A DNA stretch of 64,000 bases, from positions 62,001-126,000 of the forward strand of contig NZ_JAENIM010000042.1 in NCBI RefSeq assembly GCF_016595495.1. The letters are read 5' to 3'. The notes beneath the pieces were generated by a model, which was given only the letters and a program-made list of their open reading frames with translations, was not told the DNA's origin and made no database searches. A program made the position numbers and the translations under genes. Shown piece after piece: positions 24,953-34,038 of this stretch. Numbering within the stretch: the first letter of the stretch is position 1; each line of letters opens with the position of its first letter. This DNA is from Persicirhabdus sediminis (GTDB lineage Bacteria > Verrucomicrobiota > Verrucomicrobiia > Verrucomicrobiales > Akkermansiaceae).

Positions 24953-27361
24953 CTAGGCTGAATTAGTTATTTTGGCAACCCCTCGCTGCTTCAAGGCGAT
25001 GGTAACAATCAATAATGTCACAACTGAGCTCAATGGCATCAGCACGGCGGCCAAGAGCGGGGTCATGTGGCCTAGTAAGCACACCACCACCGCACATAAG
25101 TTATAAACCAACGCAAAAGTGAAGGCTGTCATCACAGCCCTCTTGCGTAGTTTCGACACAACAAACAAATTCTCTAAAAACCTCAGCCCAGTGGCTAAGA
25201 AATAAAAATCGGCAATCGACTCAACCAGCCCACTTCCAGTAGCTGGAGAACCATTCACAGTAGCTGCTTCAAAAGCTAGTGTATCATTGGCTCCGTCTCC
25301 TAAATACAGCACGCCGCCATCTAGCTGGCGTACTTTTTCGGCCTTCTGCGTAGGGTTGAGCCCCGCGTAGGCGTACTCTGGCTGGATGCCTAGCATCTCA
25401 GCGGCGTGGCTCACCTTGTCAGATCTATCGCCAGAAAAGATATGCAATTTCATGCCCCACTTGCGCAGCACCCCTAAGGTTCGCTCGGCGGATGGTCTTA
25501 GTGACTCTTCAAACTCGAAGCGCTCAACGAGCTGGCCTTCATGCCGCAATTCACAATGCGGACGCAATGAACTTTCCTGATCACCAGCAGGCAATTCATC
25601 GACTTGCCCGTCCCAGCCACTTCTACCGAGTGACCATAGGGAGCTATTGGCGTCATTCATTCGTATACCTAGCGCAGGCACCTCTTCTGTTTGTTCATTA
25701 TCACGCAAATACGACTGCCCGTGCGCTCCCATAGCCTCAAGAATTGAGCGTGATAATGGATGGTACGACTGCGAGCACAGTCTAGCCAGCGCCTCGCGTT
25801 CATTCTGCTGTAATCTCTGCAGCTTGTCGGCCTCGAGCAACTCAGGTCGCTCGCGAGTTAGAGTGCCTGTTTTATCAAAAGCAATGTGCTGGATGGCATG
25901 CAAGCGCGGCCAAAAATCTCTGCGGCGAATGAAAACACCCAAGCGACGCATGTGCGCACCAGCTAGCTCGTCAGCCATCGGCACCGCCACGCCCAGCGCA
26001 CACGGGCAGGAAATCACAAAAACCGAAATCATCACCTGCAGGCCATGCAAAACAGAATCGTACCAGCTCCACCACAGGCCGCCAGAAATACCAATCAGCA
26101 AAACCGCCAACAAATACACCTTCAAAATCTTCTCCAAACGCGGTGATCGAGAATCCGCTGGGCTCGCATTGACCAAGCGCTGCAACATCGACTCAGCCCA
26201 CGGTTCTTGCGCGCGCAAATCCAGTTCGTGTTGGCTCAGCGAAATCGCTCCCGCAGGCACAGATGCCCCCGCTTGTAGCTCCACTGGCTCAGCCTCACCA
26301 TTAATCCACTCTAGGGAAACCGTAGCTCGTTCATTCTGCAGCAATGATTTTACCGGATTCGTCTGGCCAGCTAGCAGGACAAATCGATGATCCTTTTTCA
26401 GCTCCTCAAGCGCCAGCATCGCGTCACCGCTTTTTACCGTCAGCGGGATCGGCGACTGCTCCATCAGGCGATTGCGGTTCTTTTCCGCCGCCGCTGTCTG
26501 CAGATAACGGCCAATCATCATCAGAAAGATAAAAGTCGCTACAAAATCAAAATAAATCAACCGGTGGTGGTCGACAAACCAACCAATAATCGACCCCGTA
26601 TAAGCGGTCACAATGCCCAGCGCAATTGGCAAATCCATGTGCAAATTGCCCGCCCGCAGGCTAATCACTGCGCGGCGAATAAACCACGATCCACCAATCA
26701 ACATCGCCAAAGTGGCCGATAAAAAAGTGATCAGCTCAAAAATACGCGCAAACTCAAAATCAGCTGGCATATCTAGGTACTTCGGCAGCGAGAAAACCAT
26801 CGCATTCATCGCAAAAGCACCACACAGCCCGACGCGGCCACCCAAAGATTCAGCCACCATGCCTCTAGCCGCATGCGGCAATCCCAGCTGGTAACCAAAA
26901 CTTTGCATCTCCTTAGCAAAGGCCAGCAAATCACACGCTCCCTTGCTCCACAGCAGCTTCACCTTGCCAGAGCTGGGGAAAACATCCGCCCGCAGCGCGC
27001 CATCAACTCGCAAAAATAATTTTTCAATCAGCCACACACATCCGATGCATGACAAACCTTGCACGGAAAAATCCTGCGACGCCTTTTCGTGTGCCGCATC
27101 ACTCTCTGCAGCGGCCACGCGTTCCTCCAGCCAGGCGTAATCTTGCGGTGCAAACGGCTGATTATTAACCGGCGTGCTCGAAATCCCCTGCTTCAGCTGG
27201 TAAAATTGATCCAAGCCTTCGTCGTGGATCAGCTGATACACGAACTCGCAACCCTTACAGCAAAAGGTTTCATCCTCCGCCGTTGGCGTGAATTCTGTGC
27301 TGCAATGTGGGCAGAGCGCCATGCGCGGCACCATAGGCAAAACGTCCTCATTGGCAAGCAT
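24953..27361 (-). CDS. ccoI: CcoI/FixI-type copper-transporting P-type ATPase
   Basis: 802 residues. P1B-type ATPase that exports Cu(I) across the inner membrane, in this subfamily mainly to supply cbb3-type oxidase assembly. An N-terminal cysteine-rich module (C17, C20, C34, C35, C38) typical of FixI/CcoI precedes a heavy-metal-associated domain with GLSCIGCVW (C105, C108). Membrane helices follow, with the intramembrane CPC motif at 452-454 in CPCALGVAVP, the phosphorylation site DKTGTLT with D496, and the hinge GDGANDTLAFEA. Eight transmembrane helices are expected. No cbb3 oxidase genes are in the window. The start could be a few codons later (M10 or M14). Confidence 0.93.
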   Translation of the reverse strand: MLANEDVLPMVPRMALCPHCSTEFTPTAEDETFCCKGCEFVYQLIHDEGLDQFYQLKQGISSTPVNNQPFAPQDYAWLEERVAAAESDAAHEKASQDFSVQGLSCIGCVWLIEKLFLRVDGALRADVFPSSGKVKLLWSKGACDLLAFAKEMQSFGYQLGLPHAARGMVAESLGGRVGLCGAFAMNAMVFSLPKYLDMPADFEFARIFELITFLSATLAMLIGGSWFIRRAVISLRAGNLHMDLPIALGIVTAYTGSIIGWFVDHHRLIYFDFVATFIFLMMIGRYLQTAAAEKNRNRLMEQSPIPLTVKSGDAMLALEELKKDHRFVLLAGQTNPVKSLLQNERATVSLEWINGEAEPVELQAGASVPAGAISLSQHELDLRAQEPWAESMLQRLVNASPADSRSPRLEKILKVYLLAVLLIGISGGLWWSWYDSVLHGLQVMISVFVISCPCALGVAVPMADELAGAHMRRLGVFIRRRDFWPRLHAIQHIAFDKTGTLTRERPELLEADKLQRLQQNEREALARLCSQSYHPLSRSILEAMGAHGQSYLRDNEQTEEVPALGIRMNDANSSLWSLGRSGWDGQVDELPAGDQESSLRPHCELRHEGQLVERFEFEESLRPSAERTLGVLRKWGMKLHIFSGDRSDKVSHAAEMLGIQPEYAYAGLNPTQKAEKVRQLDGGVLYLGDGANDTLAFEAATVNGSPATGSGLVESIADFYFLATGLRFLENLFVVSKLRKRAVMTAFTFALVYNLCAVVVCLLGHMTPLLAAVLMPLSSVVTLLIVTIALKQRGVAKITNSA

Positions 27362-27561
27362 ACTGCGTCCATTTCACTATTTTTTCCGCACTTCTTATTT
27401 AATTAGTTTCTAGCGCAGATTACTTATGAAACCAAGATCCCCCTGCAACCGTATACAAAACCCGCCCTGAGCGCCAAATTCATTTCAATCGTTCATTTGA
27501 ACTATTAATTTAAATCATGCCATCTCTTTGACATCGAGAGAATTAGGCGCACTTTCACATC

Positions 27562-28251
27562 ATGTTCGCAATCAAGCCCTTGTCCGCAATAGCACTGACC
27601 GCCTCACTCATGCTCAGTGGTCTAGCCACACCAACGAGCGCAGCCGAACCAGCTGCCACCAGTGAGCAAAAACCATCCATCGAGTTCGCCAATGAATACT
27701 TCTATAATGACGCTGGTGAGTTTCAGGAAGAAAAAGCCAAAGACGCCATCATGGCCCTGCTCAAATATCACAACTATCCCATTTTTGATGGTATCAGAGA
27801 GCGCATCTTTGTCATGGACTACAAAGCTGGCCGATTTGCCGAAGTTGGACTTTCAGGCATCATGTACGCCAACCATCAGGTCAACCAATACATGCTGCTG
27901 GATATTTTCCTCCTTCCCAACCAAATGCTCGCCGAACACTGGCACGTCGATGGTGAAGAAACTCCAGCCAAACGCGAAGGCTGGCTAGTTAGAAACGGCA
28001 TCAGCTACATCGCCGGCATTGGCGAAGACAACATGGCTGATTTCCCTGAAGTCAAAATCCCACAGATCCACTGGGATGGCAAAGTTTCCGCCAAGCACAT
28101 CGTCAAAGGTGAGCCCGGCAGCTTCACCGACCTCGCTGAAATCCTCTCACGCCACTGGCAAATGGCTGGCCCTGAAGGTGCCATCATTACCGAAGTCGCT
28201 AACTACGCTGATGGCGCTGCCGTCAGACGCTCAGATCCTAAAATGAACTAA
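27562..28251 (+). CDS. Exported cupin-like protein
   Basis: 229 residues with a signal peptide (about 1-28). The central segment LLPNQMLAEHWHVDGEETPA followed by KREGWLVRNG has the H-W-H-x(n)-E pattern of a cupin metal site and resembles sequences of the D-lyxose isomerase-like cupins. No second motif is obvious. Enzymatic activity is uncertain; a secreted metal-binding sugar-modifying protein is the best inference. A strong terminator follows at 28281-28313. Confidence 0.7.
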   Translation: MFAIKPLSAIALTASLMLSGLATPTSAAEPAATSEQKPSIEFANEYFYNDAGEFQEEKAKDAIMALLKYHNYPIFDGIRERIFVMDYKAGRFAEVGLSGIMYANHQVNQYMLLDIFLLPNQMLAEHWHVDGEETPAKREGWLVRNGISYIAGIGEDNMADFPEVKIPQIHWDGKVSAKHIVKGEPGSFTDLAEILSRHWQMAGPEGAIITEVANYADGAAVRRSDPKMN

Positions 28252-28280
28252 GCTAGAATCGTCAGACATTTTCATAAGCG

Positions 28281-28313
28281 CCGCGATCCAGCTAGCTGGA
28301 TCGCGGTATTTTT
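28281..28313 (+). terminator. Rho-independent terminator
   Basis: A near-perfect palindrome CCGCGATCCAG-CTAG-CTGGATCGCGG followed by TATTTTTTG. The stem contains the AGCTGG/CCAGCT word. The 240 bases after it, up to maf, hold no supported feature. Confidence 0.92.
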
Positions 28314-28556
28314 TGTCTCGCCCAACTAGCAGATCCTTCTTGCCAAGAAGTAAACTTTGACTAATACGAGTAACAAGTCTGACCAATTCAGAGAGATCTC
28401 GCCCGCTGAAAGATCAATCACCCCCAAAACCACCATGTCTCTTTTGTCATTCAGCCGCCACGCCAGCATCAACCAAATCGTTTATCTAAAGTTTTCCTGT
28501 CAGTCCACACAGGAAACCCTTGACGATTAGATGATTCCAGCTATTCCATAACATAC

Positions 28557-29141
28557 ATGGCTTTACAACTTCAGACCAAACTAATTCTAGCATCTGCATC
28601 GCCTCGGCGACGCGAGATCCTAGCTGAAGCTGGCTACCACTTTTCCATCATGCCCTCACCGGCGGAAGAGATTCACGACGCCTCCATCCCACTGGAAGAA
28701 CTGTGCGAACTCAACGCCAAAGCTAAAGCCAAGGCCATTGCCCTAGATCACCGCGACGCCTGTGTCATTGGTTCAGACACCTTAGTCTGCCTCGACGGCC
28801 AGCCGCTCGGCAAACCAGCGAGCAGAGAAGAAGCCATTGCCACCCTGCAAAAGCTCTCTGGCCGCACTCACCAAGTTTGTACCGGTGTCTGCGTCATCGC
28901 CGATAACATGGTGAAATGCTTCCACTGCATCTCTGAAGTCGTCTTTAAGGAACTCGATCTCGCAACCATCGAAGAATACATCAGCAAAGTCAACGTCATG
29001 GACAAAGCTGGATCATATGCCGTACAAGAACGCGGTGAAATGATCATTAAAGAATTCCGCGGTGACTTCCAAAATATCGTCGGCCTCCCTATCAAGTACC
29101 TCGAGTTTGTATTGCAGAGATTCGGTATTGAACACCGATAG
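28557..29141 (+). CDS. maf: Maf-family nucleotide pyrophosphatase
   Basis: 194 residues, normal for Maf proteins, which hydrolyse non-canonical or pyrimidine nucleoside triphosphates (dTTP/UTP type) to monophosphates and so keep them out of nucleic acids. Motifs: LASASPRRREIL at the N-terminus, GSDTLV, GRTHQVCTGV, and DKAGSYAVQE and NIVGLP at the C-terminal side. The lack of an arginine-rich RKLPQ-type insert fits the dTTP/UTP branch, but that assignment is tentative. It starts a run of three same-strand genes (maf, lipid kinase, SanA-like). Confidence 0.94.
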   Translation: MALQLQTKLILASASPRRREILAEAGYHFSIMPSPAEEIHDASIPLEELCELNAKAKAKAIALDHRDACVIGSDTLVCLDGQPLGKPASREEAIATLQKLSGRTHQVCTGVCVIADNMVKCFHCISEVVFKELDLATIEEYISKVNVMDKAGSYAVQERGEMIIKEFRGDFQNIVGLPIKYLEFVLQRFGIEHR

Positions 29142-29162
29142 ATTTCGAGGCAAGCTGCCGCC

Positions 29163-30131
29163 ATGGAGACGTCCATCCCCGTGCCTAACCGCATCCCTCT
29201 GTTATTCAATCCTAACGCCCGCAGCCAACGAGGCAGGAAAACACTCCGCTTCCTCATGGCTAACGCGCAGCGTTTCGCCCTCTACGCCACTCGCGATGTC
29301 GACGACGCGCGCCAGCTGGCTCAAAAATTAGCTAACGACGGCGAACCCATCGTCTGTGCCGCCGGTGGTGATGGCACACTCAATGCCGTCGTCCAAGGGC
29401 TCGCTGGAAGCAGCTGTGTGCTCGGTGTGCTGCCAGCGGGAACCATGAATGTTTTTGCCCGCGAGCTAGGCATTCCCTACAACAGCCTATCAAAAGCATT
29501 AGAGATCATCCAAGATGGCAACGTTAGGGAGGTGGACCTCTTTGAAGCCAACCAAAAACCATTCCTGCAAATGGCTGGCGTTGGTTTTGATGCCAAGGTG
29601 ATAGAAGAAACTAGCTCAGGATCAAAAAATCTAATTGGCCCATTTGCCTACCTCGGCCCAGCCGTCAGAGTGCTGGGACAACAACCGCCAAAGGTCACCG
29701 TGACCTGCGCCGACGGCCGCGTCGAAGAAGGTGTTTGTATGCTAGCTGGTAATGGATCGCTGTACGGCGGTCAGGTCAAATTGTTCCGCAAAGCTGACAA
29801 TGATGACGGCCTGCTAGACGCCCTCATTTTCAAACATTCCGGCATCCCATTCATCCGCGACTCGCTGTTAGGACTAGCCACAGGCGCGCTCGATACCGAG
29901 AAATCATCCATCACCTACCTGCAATCAGAAAGTTTCACCATCGAGAGTGACGCGCAGCTGCCACTACAAGTAGATGGCGAGTATGCTGGCCGCGCCAGCA
30001 CCTTCAAACTCTGTCCAACTGGACGCAAACTACGCGTATTGGCCCCTAGCTGCGTGAAAGAAAATTGGCTACAAAATATCATTCGTGAGATCGTCAAACG
30101 ATCACCGCGGCACAACAAAATCACCAGCTAA
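29163..30131 (+). CDS. Diacylglycerol kinase-family lipid kinase
   Basis: 322 residues. The catalytic fold of the DAGK/YegS family is clear: a start like IPLLFNPNA, the glycine-rich AAGGDGTLNAVVQGL at about 72-87, GVLPAGTMNVFARELG and a later QVDGEYA segment that closes the family. Such enzymes phosphorylate diacylglycerol or related lipids with ATP at the inner membrane. The stop and the next start overlap in TAATG, so translation is probably coupled to the SanA-like gene. It starts 21 bases after the maf stop. Confidence 0.93.
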   Translation: METSIPVPNRIPLLFNPNARSQRGRKTLRFLMANAQRFALYATRDVDDARQLAQKLANDGEPIVCAAGGDGTLNAVVQGLAGSSCVLGVLPAGTMNVFARELGIPYNSLSKALEIIQDGNVREVDLFEANQKPFLQMAGVGFDAKVIEETSSGSKNLIGPFAYLGPAVRVLGQQPPKVTVTCADGRVEEGVCMLAGNGSLYGGQVKLFRKADNDDGLLDALIFKHSGIPFIRDSLLGLATGALDTEKSSITYLQSESFTIESDAQLPLQVDGEYAGRASTFKLCPTGRKLRVLAPSCVKENWLQNIIREIVKRSPRHNKITS

Positions 30132-30823
30132 TGAGCAACAAGAAGATCTCACCTAACGCGCATGCCAACTGGCAGTTCTACCTCGCCGCGGGCGCCATGG
30201 CAGCTGGCTGTGCCACGCTCATCGCCAGCTCGATTTTACTCGGCTGCAACGAGCTCGCCACCAATGCTGGCGCGGGCAAACTGTACAGCGACAGCGCTAG
30301 CATCCCGCACCGCCAAGTCGGCGTCGTGCTCGGCTGTTCAGCTAAAATTGGCCAACGTAACAACCAGTATTTCATCCGCCGCATTGATGCCGCCAGCCAG
30401 CTCTATCACGCAGGCAAAGTAGACTGTCTGATTGTATCTGGCGACAACAGCCGCCACGATTACGATGAGCCAGCTGACATGAAGCAGGCGCTCATAGAAA
30501 AAGGCGTGCCTGCTGAAAAAATTGTCTGCGACTACGCTGGCCTGCGCACACTCGACTCGATTGTGCGTGCAAAAAAAGTCTTTGGTCAGGATTCCTTCAC
30601 GGTGATCTCACAGCAATTCCAAAACGAGAGGTCCGCCTACATTGCCCAAGCTCACAATATTGACTTAATAGGCTTCAATGCAGCTGGAGTCCACGGGCGA
30701 GTCGCCCGCCATACTGATCGCAGAGAATTTCTCGCACGGACCAAAATGTGGTTAGATGTGCAATTTTTCAATACCTCGCCAAAATACCTTGGACCCTTGG
30801 AGACTTTACCTATTGATAGTTAG
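30131..30823 (+). CDS. SanA/YdcF-like envelope protein (DUF218)
   Basis: 230 residues with one N-terminal membrane segment (about 17-38) and a DUF218 domain: GVVLGCSAK, the conserved SGDNSRHDYDEPADMK, KGVPAEKIVCDYAGLRTLDS and VISQQFQNERS. Proteins of this type (SanA in E. coli) sit in the inner membrane facing the periplasm and affect envelope barrier function and vancomycin resistance; the reaction is unknown. The start overlaps the preceding stop by one base. Confidence 0.9.
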   Translation: MSNKKISPNAHANWQFYLAAGAMAAGCATLIASSILLGCNELATNAGAGKLYSDSASIPHRQVGVVLGCSAKIGQRNNQYFIRRIDAASQLYHAGKVDCLIVSGDNSRHDYDEPADMKQALIEKGVPAEKIVCDYAGLRTLDSIVRAKKVFGQDSFTVISQQFQNERSAYIAQAHNIDLIGFNAAGVHGRVARHTDRREFLARTKMWLDVQFFNTSPKYLGPLETLPIDS

Positions 30824-30984
30824 CCAGCTAACTACCACCCACAAACTAACACCTTCAAAATTCTAGCTAGGACGAGCACTCACACAGACCTTCACTAGTG
30901 TTAAACCACTTAACTATTCCGCTTGCACGGTAAGCTGTAAATGTTTCACGCGTATTAATTGTAACGATTATAACGCTCTCAAAC

Positions 30985-33144
30985 ATGAACATCAAACTCA
31001 CCTGCACAACGCTAGCTCTGACCGCAGCTACTGCCAGCCAAGTCAGCGCTGGCGAGCCGATCAAGCTGGAAAACGGCCAACTCAGCCGCGAATTCTCCAC
31101 CATTGAAGATACTTTCAAAAGCTCCGCCATCGTCAATAAGATCAATGGGGAGACTCTCAAGCTTAATGATGTTAGCGAATTCCGCCTGCGCATCAGCGAT
31201 GACGTCGCCAGCAAAGCACCTGACACTTGGCTCAGCTCCAATGACTTCAAAGTCATCGACATCAAAAAAGCGAGTGCTGAAAATATTATCGTCTCGTTGC
31301 AGCACCCTGGCACTCAGCTGGAAGCTGAACTTAGCTACACATTAGACTCAGCTGCTCACTACGGTCGCAAGCAACTCAAGCTAACTAATGGCGGCAAAAA
31401 ACCTGTCACGGTAGAAGTTATCGAGCTGGAGTCATTTTCTAATAAAGACAACTATCAGCCGTACAAGATTCACGAAATCAACGTCGCCGGCAAGTGGAGC
31501 CCAGGCATTGGCCAGCCACTCTACACTAAAAAATCAGCGATGTTCTTTGGCGTAGAATTCCCAGCTTCTAGAAATACTGTGAGCTCAGAGCAGCTCTCAT
31601 CTGCTTACTACTGGGGATTTGCCCTAGAACCAAAACAGAGCCTAACCACTCACCCTTCCGTGTTTGGTGTGGGCGACGACGGTGAGTTCATCCAAGAAGC
31701 ATTCTTCAGCTACATTGACGACATCCGCGCACAGCCGCTCCGAGTGCAAATCCAGTATAACAGCTGGTTTGATGACGGCCGCGGGGTAAGCCGTGAGTCA
31801 TTTGAGGAAAAGGTCACTAAGATCAACGAAGAGCTGGTTAACAAGCGTAAGCTGAAACCACTCAATGCCTACGTCATCGATGATGGTTGGCAAGATTCAT
31901 CTCAAAAAGCAGCTAGCGACTGGAACAAACAATTCTGGCCAGTTAACAGCAAATTCGACCCTGACTTTGCCTCCACGAAGAAGCTGCTAGCTGACAAAGA
32001 ATCTCAGTTAGGTTTATGGCTCAGCCCAGCCAGTATTTTTGGTGCTAAGAAAATGCCACCAATTCTTGAAAAGGCAGGATACGAGCGTCTCGACATGACC
32101 ATGTCACTAGCTGGCCCTAAATACATGGACGAGCTGGAAAAACGACTAGTGGACCTTGCTTCCCAAGGCGTTACCTACTTCAAGTTAGATGGTCTCTTTG
32201 GTCACCTGAAAGTTCGCAACGTTGAACTTAAGCCTAACCGCGGCGTACCAATTCCTAACCTTGAAGGACTGCTTACCGACGACATCACCCCAGGATCTCC
32301 TAAGCTCGACACTCCTGAATTTGACGAGCTGAAGATGTACTACGTTTCAGCTGGTACAGCACGCTTCATCGAGACCACCAAGGCGATGCGCGAAGTGAAC
32401 CCTGAGCTCTTCATCGCTATTACAAACTCTGCTTACCTCAGCCCGTGGTGGTTGCAGTACATTGATGTGATTTGGCTGATCAACTCAGGAGATTCAGCCG
32501 GCGGATCTGACCGCCTTCCTCAGCTGAGATACCGCGATGGCATCTACTACGAGATCTGGGAGAAAGAAAATACCCAGTTCCCAATGTGCTCAATTTTCAA
32601 CCACGATCCAAAGAAAACGGATACTGGCGAAAGCAGAGAAGAATTCCGCGACTACCTGCTCATGCACATGAGCCGTGGCTCAGTATTCATCGAGCTCTAC
32701 CTCAAAACCATGAAGCTCTCAGACGCAGACTGGGACGTGCTTGCTGACAGCCTCCAGTGGGCCCACAATAATGCCCAATACTTCAGCGGTGTACGCATGC
32801 ACGGTGGTGATCCATTTGGTGACATCGACCCAACTCTATCTGCCATGGCACGTTCCCGCCAAATGCGCCAGGAAACTGAAATCACTGGTCGTGTTTACGG
32901 CTACTCAGCATGGAACAAAGACGGTGGCTATTTCTCAGTCCTCAACCCAAGCTCCAAAGATCAGACATACACCGTCACCCTAGACAGAAAACTGGGCCTG
33001 CGCCCAGACGTCAAAGGCGACTACAAAGTCACCATCGTTACCGACCAAAGCGCATCAACATTGCCAGCTACTGTGAAGTACGGTGATGAGCTCAAAATCG
33101 ACCTCAAGAGCCGCGAGTTCCTCCTCTTGGAATTTGCTAAGTAA
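30985..33144 (+). CDS. Secreted alpha-galactosidase-like glycoside hydrolase (clan GH-D, GH36-like)
   Basis: 719 residues with a signal peptide (about 1-22). Residues 25-260 form a beta-sandwich; the TIM barrel follows with NAYVIDDGWQD, GLWLSPASIF and YFKLDGLFGH, where D402 is the expected nucleophile. LFIAITNSAYLSPWWLQY and an all-beta C-terminus close it. The DDGW and K-x-D motifs are those of alpha-galactosidases and relatives of GH36/GH27. Exported to degrade alpha-linked galactose-containing glycans is the likely role; the linkage and substrate are not decidable from sequence. A terminator follows. Confidence 0.85.
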   Translation: MNIKLTCTTLALTAATASQVSAGEPIKLENGQLSREFSTIEDTFKSSAIVNKINGETLKLNDVSEFRLRISDDVASKAPDTWLSSNDFKVIDIKKASAENIIVSLQHPGTQLEAELSYTLDSAAHYGRKQLKLTNGGKKPVTVEVIELESFSNKDNYQPYKIHEINVAGKWSPGIGQPLYTKKSAMFFGVEFPASRNTVSSEQLSSAYYWGFALEPKQSLTTHPSVFGVGDDGEFIQEAFFSYIDDIRAQPLRVQIQYNSWFDDGRGVSRESFEEKVTKINEELVNKRKLKPLNAYVIDDGWQDSSQKAASDWNKQFWPVNSKFDPDFASTKKLLADKESQLGLWLSPASIFGAKKMPPILEKAGYERLDMTMSLAGPKYMDELEKRLVDLASQGVTYFKLDGLFGHLKVRNVELKPNRGVPIPNLEGLLTDDITPGSPKLDTPEFDELKMYYVSAGTARFIETTKAMREVNPELFIAITNSAYLSPWWLQYIDVIWLINSGDSAGGSDRLPQLRYRDGIYYEIWEKENTQFPMCSIFNHDPKKTDTGESREEFRDYLLMHMSRGSVFIELYLKTMKLSDADWDVLADSLQWAHNNAQYFSGVRMHGGDPFGDIDPTLSAMARSRQMRQETEITGRVYGYSAWNKDGGYFSVLNPSSKDQTYTVTLDRKLGLRPDVKGDYKVTIVTDQSASTLPATVKYGDELKIDLKSREFLLLEFAK

Positions 33145-33175
33145 TCGATAGCGACAATATCTAAACCTCATCTAC

Positions 33176-33213
33176 AGCACTCCATTGGCCATGCCAGTGG
33201 GGTGCTTTTTTTT
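33176..33213 (+). terminator. Rho-independent terminator
   Basis: A 13-bp stem with two G-U pairs (AGCACTCCATTGG / CCAGTGGGGTGCT), loop CCATG, followed by eight T. Terminates the alpha-galactosidase-like gene. Confidence 0.9.
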
Positions 33214-33245
33214 GCCTTATCTTTAAGCCGTCGCGCTAGCTAGCC

Positions 33246-33878
33246 TCACTCCAGCTGCGCTGGCATGGCTGGCGGCAGTGATGGTGGTTTCTGCAGGTAG
33301 CGCTCGTACAAGCCGTAACCGAGCGCACGTGTAGAGCTGTAATCCACCGCGTAGCCAATCACCCCACCAATCACCGGAATTGCCTGCAGCAGCAACTTCG
33401 GTGAATAACGCATCACCAACTTCAACGCCGCCTTGGCACCAAATTTTCCAGCTGACTGCACACCCGAAATGATGGCAAATTGCTGCAGTTTAAAATTTTC
33501 CGTATCCGTCTCAATGCCACCGCGCCGGCGCGCCAGAAATTCCACCAGCCGCGTCTGAATGCGGATCGAACCAAAGACATCCAGCGGCAGCGCCACAGGC
33601 AAAGTCAGCAAACCACCAAAACCTGTCACAAATCCAAGCACGCCACTGATCTTCGCCTCTTGGCGGATCACCTGGCGTACCGCTGCATCCGCATCCACAC
33701 CACCGCCAAGCAACTTGGTATAACGCGCTTCCAAGGCCTCCGCATCACCGAGCAGCACGCGCCCTAGCCAGTTCTTGAACCAGAAAAAGGCCACCACCAT
33801 GAGCACAAACAAAATCACCCAGACCACCGCACAAGCAATCAGCGCCCAGATGACAAAATCCCAAAAACCAAACTCCAT
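33246..33878 (-). CDS. EcsC-family protein with membrane anchor
   Basis: 210 residues from ATG 33878. One N-terminal membrane segment (about 8-33), a charged linker, then a domain with GFVTGFGGLLTLPVALPLDV and IRIQTRLVEFLARR that matches EcsC-family proteins. These are membrane-associated and of unknown biochemistry; EcsC in Bacillus is linked to an ABC transporter operon. A longer frame starting at 33926 would add an unusual sequence with no ribosome-binding site, so the later ATG is preferred. Confidence 0.8.
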   Translation of the reverse strand: MEFGFWDFVIWALIACAVVWVILFVLMVVAFFWFKNWLGRVLLGDAEALEARYTKLLGGGVDADAAVRQVIRQEAKISGVLGFVTGFGGLLTLPVALPLDVFGSIRIQTRLVEFLARRRGGIETDTENFKLQQFAIISGVQSAGKFGAKAALKLVMRYSPKLLLQAIPVIGGVIGYAVDYSSTRALGYGLYERYLQKPPSLPPAMPAQLE

Positions 33879-34038
33879 AACCCAGCTATAACAAATTTCT
33901 CCCAGCTGACAACCACCCAAGGTCATTTGTCATCCATGAAGCTGGTAGGGAATCGTTAGGCGCATCACACCCGACCCAACAGACTCGCGACAAGTTTATT
34001 GACAAAAGAAGCTAGAGCTAGAGGATTAAAAACTGTTT

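Noticed and set aside
25647-26390. 247-codon open frame opposite the copper ATPase gene
   Set aside because: Antisense shadow with Ser/Arg/Cys-rich sequence; the ATPase frame has all catalytic motifs.
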